64,000 bases of DNA from Bacillus thuringiensis (GTDB taxonomy: Bacteria > Bacillota > Bacilli > Bacillales > Bacillaceae_G). Shown piece after piece: positions 63,016 through 64,000 of this stretch. Position 1 is the stretch's first letter. Each line of letters starts with the position of its first letter. The notes under the pieces were generated by a model. That model had not been told where the DNA came from, did not search any database, and saw only the letters and a program-made list of their open reading frames with translations. The position numbers and the translations under genes were made by a program. Where the stretch lies: positions 1 to 64,000 of the forward strand of contig NZ_JACYOF010000005.1 in the NCBI RefSeq assembly GCF_014932895.1, written 5' to 3'.

Positions 63016-63524
63016 ATTTTGAGGAATTACACCCAAACGAACGGGCGGAATTAGAACGGAATATCTTTTTTTCTACATTAGAACAGTTGAAAGGATGGGC
63101 GCGGAGTAATTCTTTATGGCCGATGACATTCGGGCTAGCATGCTGTGCGATTGAAATGATGGGAGTAGGTTCATCACATTACGACTTAGATCGATTCGGG
63201 TCATTTTTTCGGACGTCACCAAGGCAATCAGATGTCATGATTGTATCAGGAACGGTAACGAAGAAGATGGCTCCAATTGTTCGGCGTTTATATGATCAAA
63301 TGCCGGAACCGAAGTGGGTTATTGCAATGGGGTCTTGTGCAACAGCTGGTGGTCCATATGTGAATTCATACGCTGTCGTAAAGGGAGTAGATCAAATTGT
63401 ACCAGTTGATGTGTATATTCCTGGCTGCCCACCAAACCCTGCTGCTTTAATTTATGGAATTAATAAGTTGAAAGAGAAAATTCGTTACGAGGCAAAGACC
63501 GGAAAGCAGGTGACGAATAAATGA
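63006..63524 (+). CDS. nuoB: NADH-quinone oxidoreductase subunit B
   Basis: 172 aa from ATG 63006 (AGAAGGTG upstream). Holds the N2 4Fe-4S cluster with Cys in [16 protein letters not shown] and PGCPPNP. Electron output to quinone. Overlaps nuoA by 10 nt and nuoC by 4 nt (ATGA). Confidence 0.96.
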
Positions 63525-64000
63525 GTGATCCAAACAAAGATTTAGAGGATTTGAAAAAAGAAGCAGCTAGGCGTGCGAAAGAAGAAGCGAGAAAACGTCT
63601 TGTAGCGAAACACGAGATGGAAATAAGCGAACTTAAGGAAGAGAATCAAGAAAAAGAGAAAGCGCTATCAAAAAATAATGATATTACTGTAGAAGAAGCA
63701 AAACGGCATGCAGCAGCGGCCGCAAAAGCAAAAGCAGCGGCGTTAGCAAAGCAAAAAAGAGAAGGAACAGAAGAAGTAACGGAAGAAGAAAAGGCCAAAG
63801 CGAAGGCGAAGGCCGTGGCAGCCGCAAAAGCAAAAGCAGCGGCGCTAGCGAAACAGAAAGCTTCGCAAGGTGATGGGAATTCGGGGGATGAAAAGGCAAA
63901 GGCAATTGCAGCAGCGAAGGCGAAAGCAGCAGCAGCGGCAAGGGCGAAGACAAAGGGTGCTGAAAGTAAGGAGGAAGATGCGCCGAAGCAGGAAGAACCA
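63521..64000 (+). CDS. nuoC: NuoC, Ala/Lys-rich N-terminal extension (3' end outside window)
   Basis: Open frame of 160 codons from ATG 63521 to the window end, without stop. The visible part is not the conserved NuoC domain but a highly charged helical region: [20 protein letters not shown], then blocks of [14 protein letters not shown] and [20 protein letters not shown]. Position after nuoB identifies it as NuoC, whose conserved domain should begin beyond the window. B. cereus group NuoC is known to be unusually long. The function of the extension is unknown. Confidence 0.85.

Noticed and set aside
63684-63953. Minus-strand leucine/proline-rich frame at the right end
   Set aside because: Complement of the Ala/Lys repeat codons of nuoC.

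Overview
The window is chromosomal DNA of a Bacillus cereus group organism. The evidence is low GC, Bacillus gene order from rpoE to the atp operon matching B. subtilis (rpoE-pyrG-ywjG-spo0F-fba ... murAB-glpX-rho-rpmE-tdk-prfA-prmC-spoIIR-ywlB-ywlC-ywlD ... ywlE-rpiB-ywlG-glyA-upp-atp), and markers typical of the group: plcR/papR, a secreted nprB protease, nuo genes and a giant LPXTG Cna-B surface protein. PlcR is full length (285 aa), so this is not a typical B. anthracis, whose PlcR is truncated. No rRNA, tRNA, complete IS element or CRISPR array was seen.

Layout. (1) 1-7200: the 3' part of a sortase-anchored adhesin with 16 tandem 88-aa Cna-B repeats, a junk region holding a decayed methionine aminopeptidase copy, and a secreted M28 aminopeptidase with a PlcR-box upstream. 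(2) 7200-14600: a MetAP gene, the yvfRSTU-type ABC/two-component operon, and the complete nprB-plcR-papR quorum-sensing locus with two perfect PlcR boxes; the signal peptide ends in VPYEY. (3) 14580-19560, minus strand: a membrane PAS-GGDEF-EAL protein, UV endonuclease and a cardiolipin synthase-like protein. (4) 19740-27230: a beta-oxidation cluster (FadF, thiolase, 3-hydroxyacyl-CoA dehydrogenase, two acyl-CoA dehydrogenases, TetR regulator) with a FadR-like site and a separate 18-bp palindrome.

(5) 27380-43640: the conserved housekeeping and sporulation segment, with the pyrG CTP-sensing attenuator, a pseudoknot-like leader before glpX, a hairpin that buries the ywlB ribosome binding site, and five DnaA boxes around the start of ywlC. 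(6) 43680-47680: flavin reductase-like gene, DoxX gene with a palindromic operator, glucose PTS IIA, a candidate small RNA, arginine phosphatase, RpiB and YwlG. (7) 47900-57950: glyA, upp and the nine-gene ATP synthase operon (atpZ-I-B-E-F-H-A-G-D-C order, counting atpZ and atpI as accessory genes). (8) 58040-64000: two paralogous DUF975 membrane proteins, a second PAS-GGDEF-EAL protein with an AGDEF motif, and the start of the nuo (complex I-like) operon, cut off within an Ala/Lys-rich NuoC extension.

The genes work together mainly in three circuits: YvfTU and PapR feeding PlcR, with NprB as the known PapR-maturing protease; fatty acid oxidation passing electrons through FadF; and central carbon, nucleotide and energy metabolism leading to ATP synthase and NADH dehydrogenase. 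Dispersed repeats, several containing a TCTAGC...GGCTAGAA core, occupy intergenic gaps. Start codons were chosen from Shine-Dalgarno spacing and comparison with remembered family members; no database search was run.
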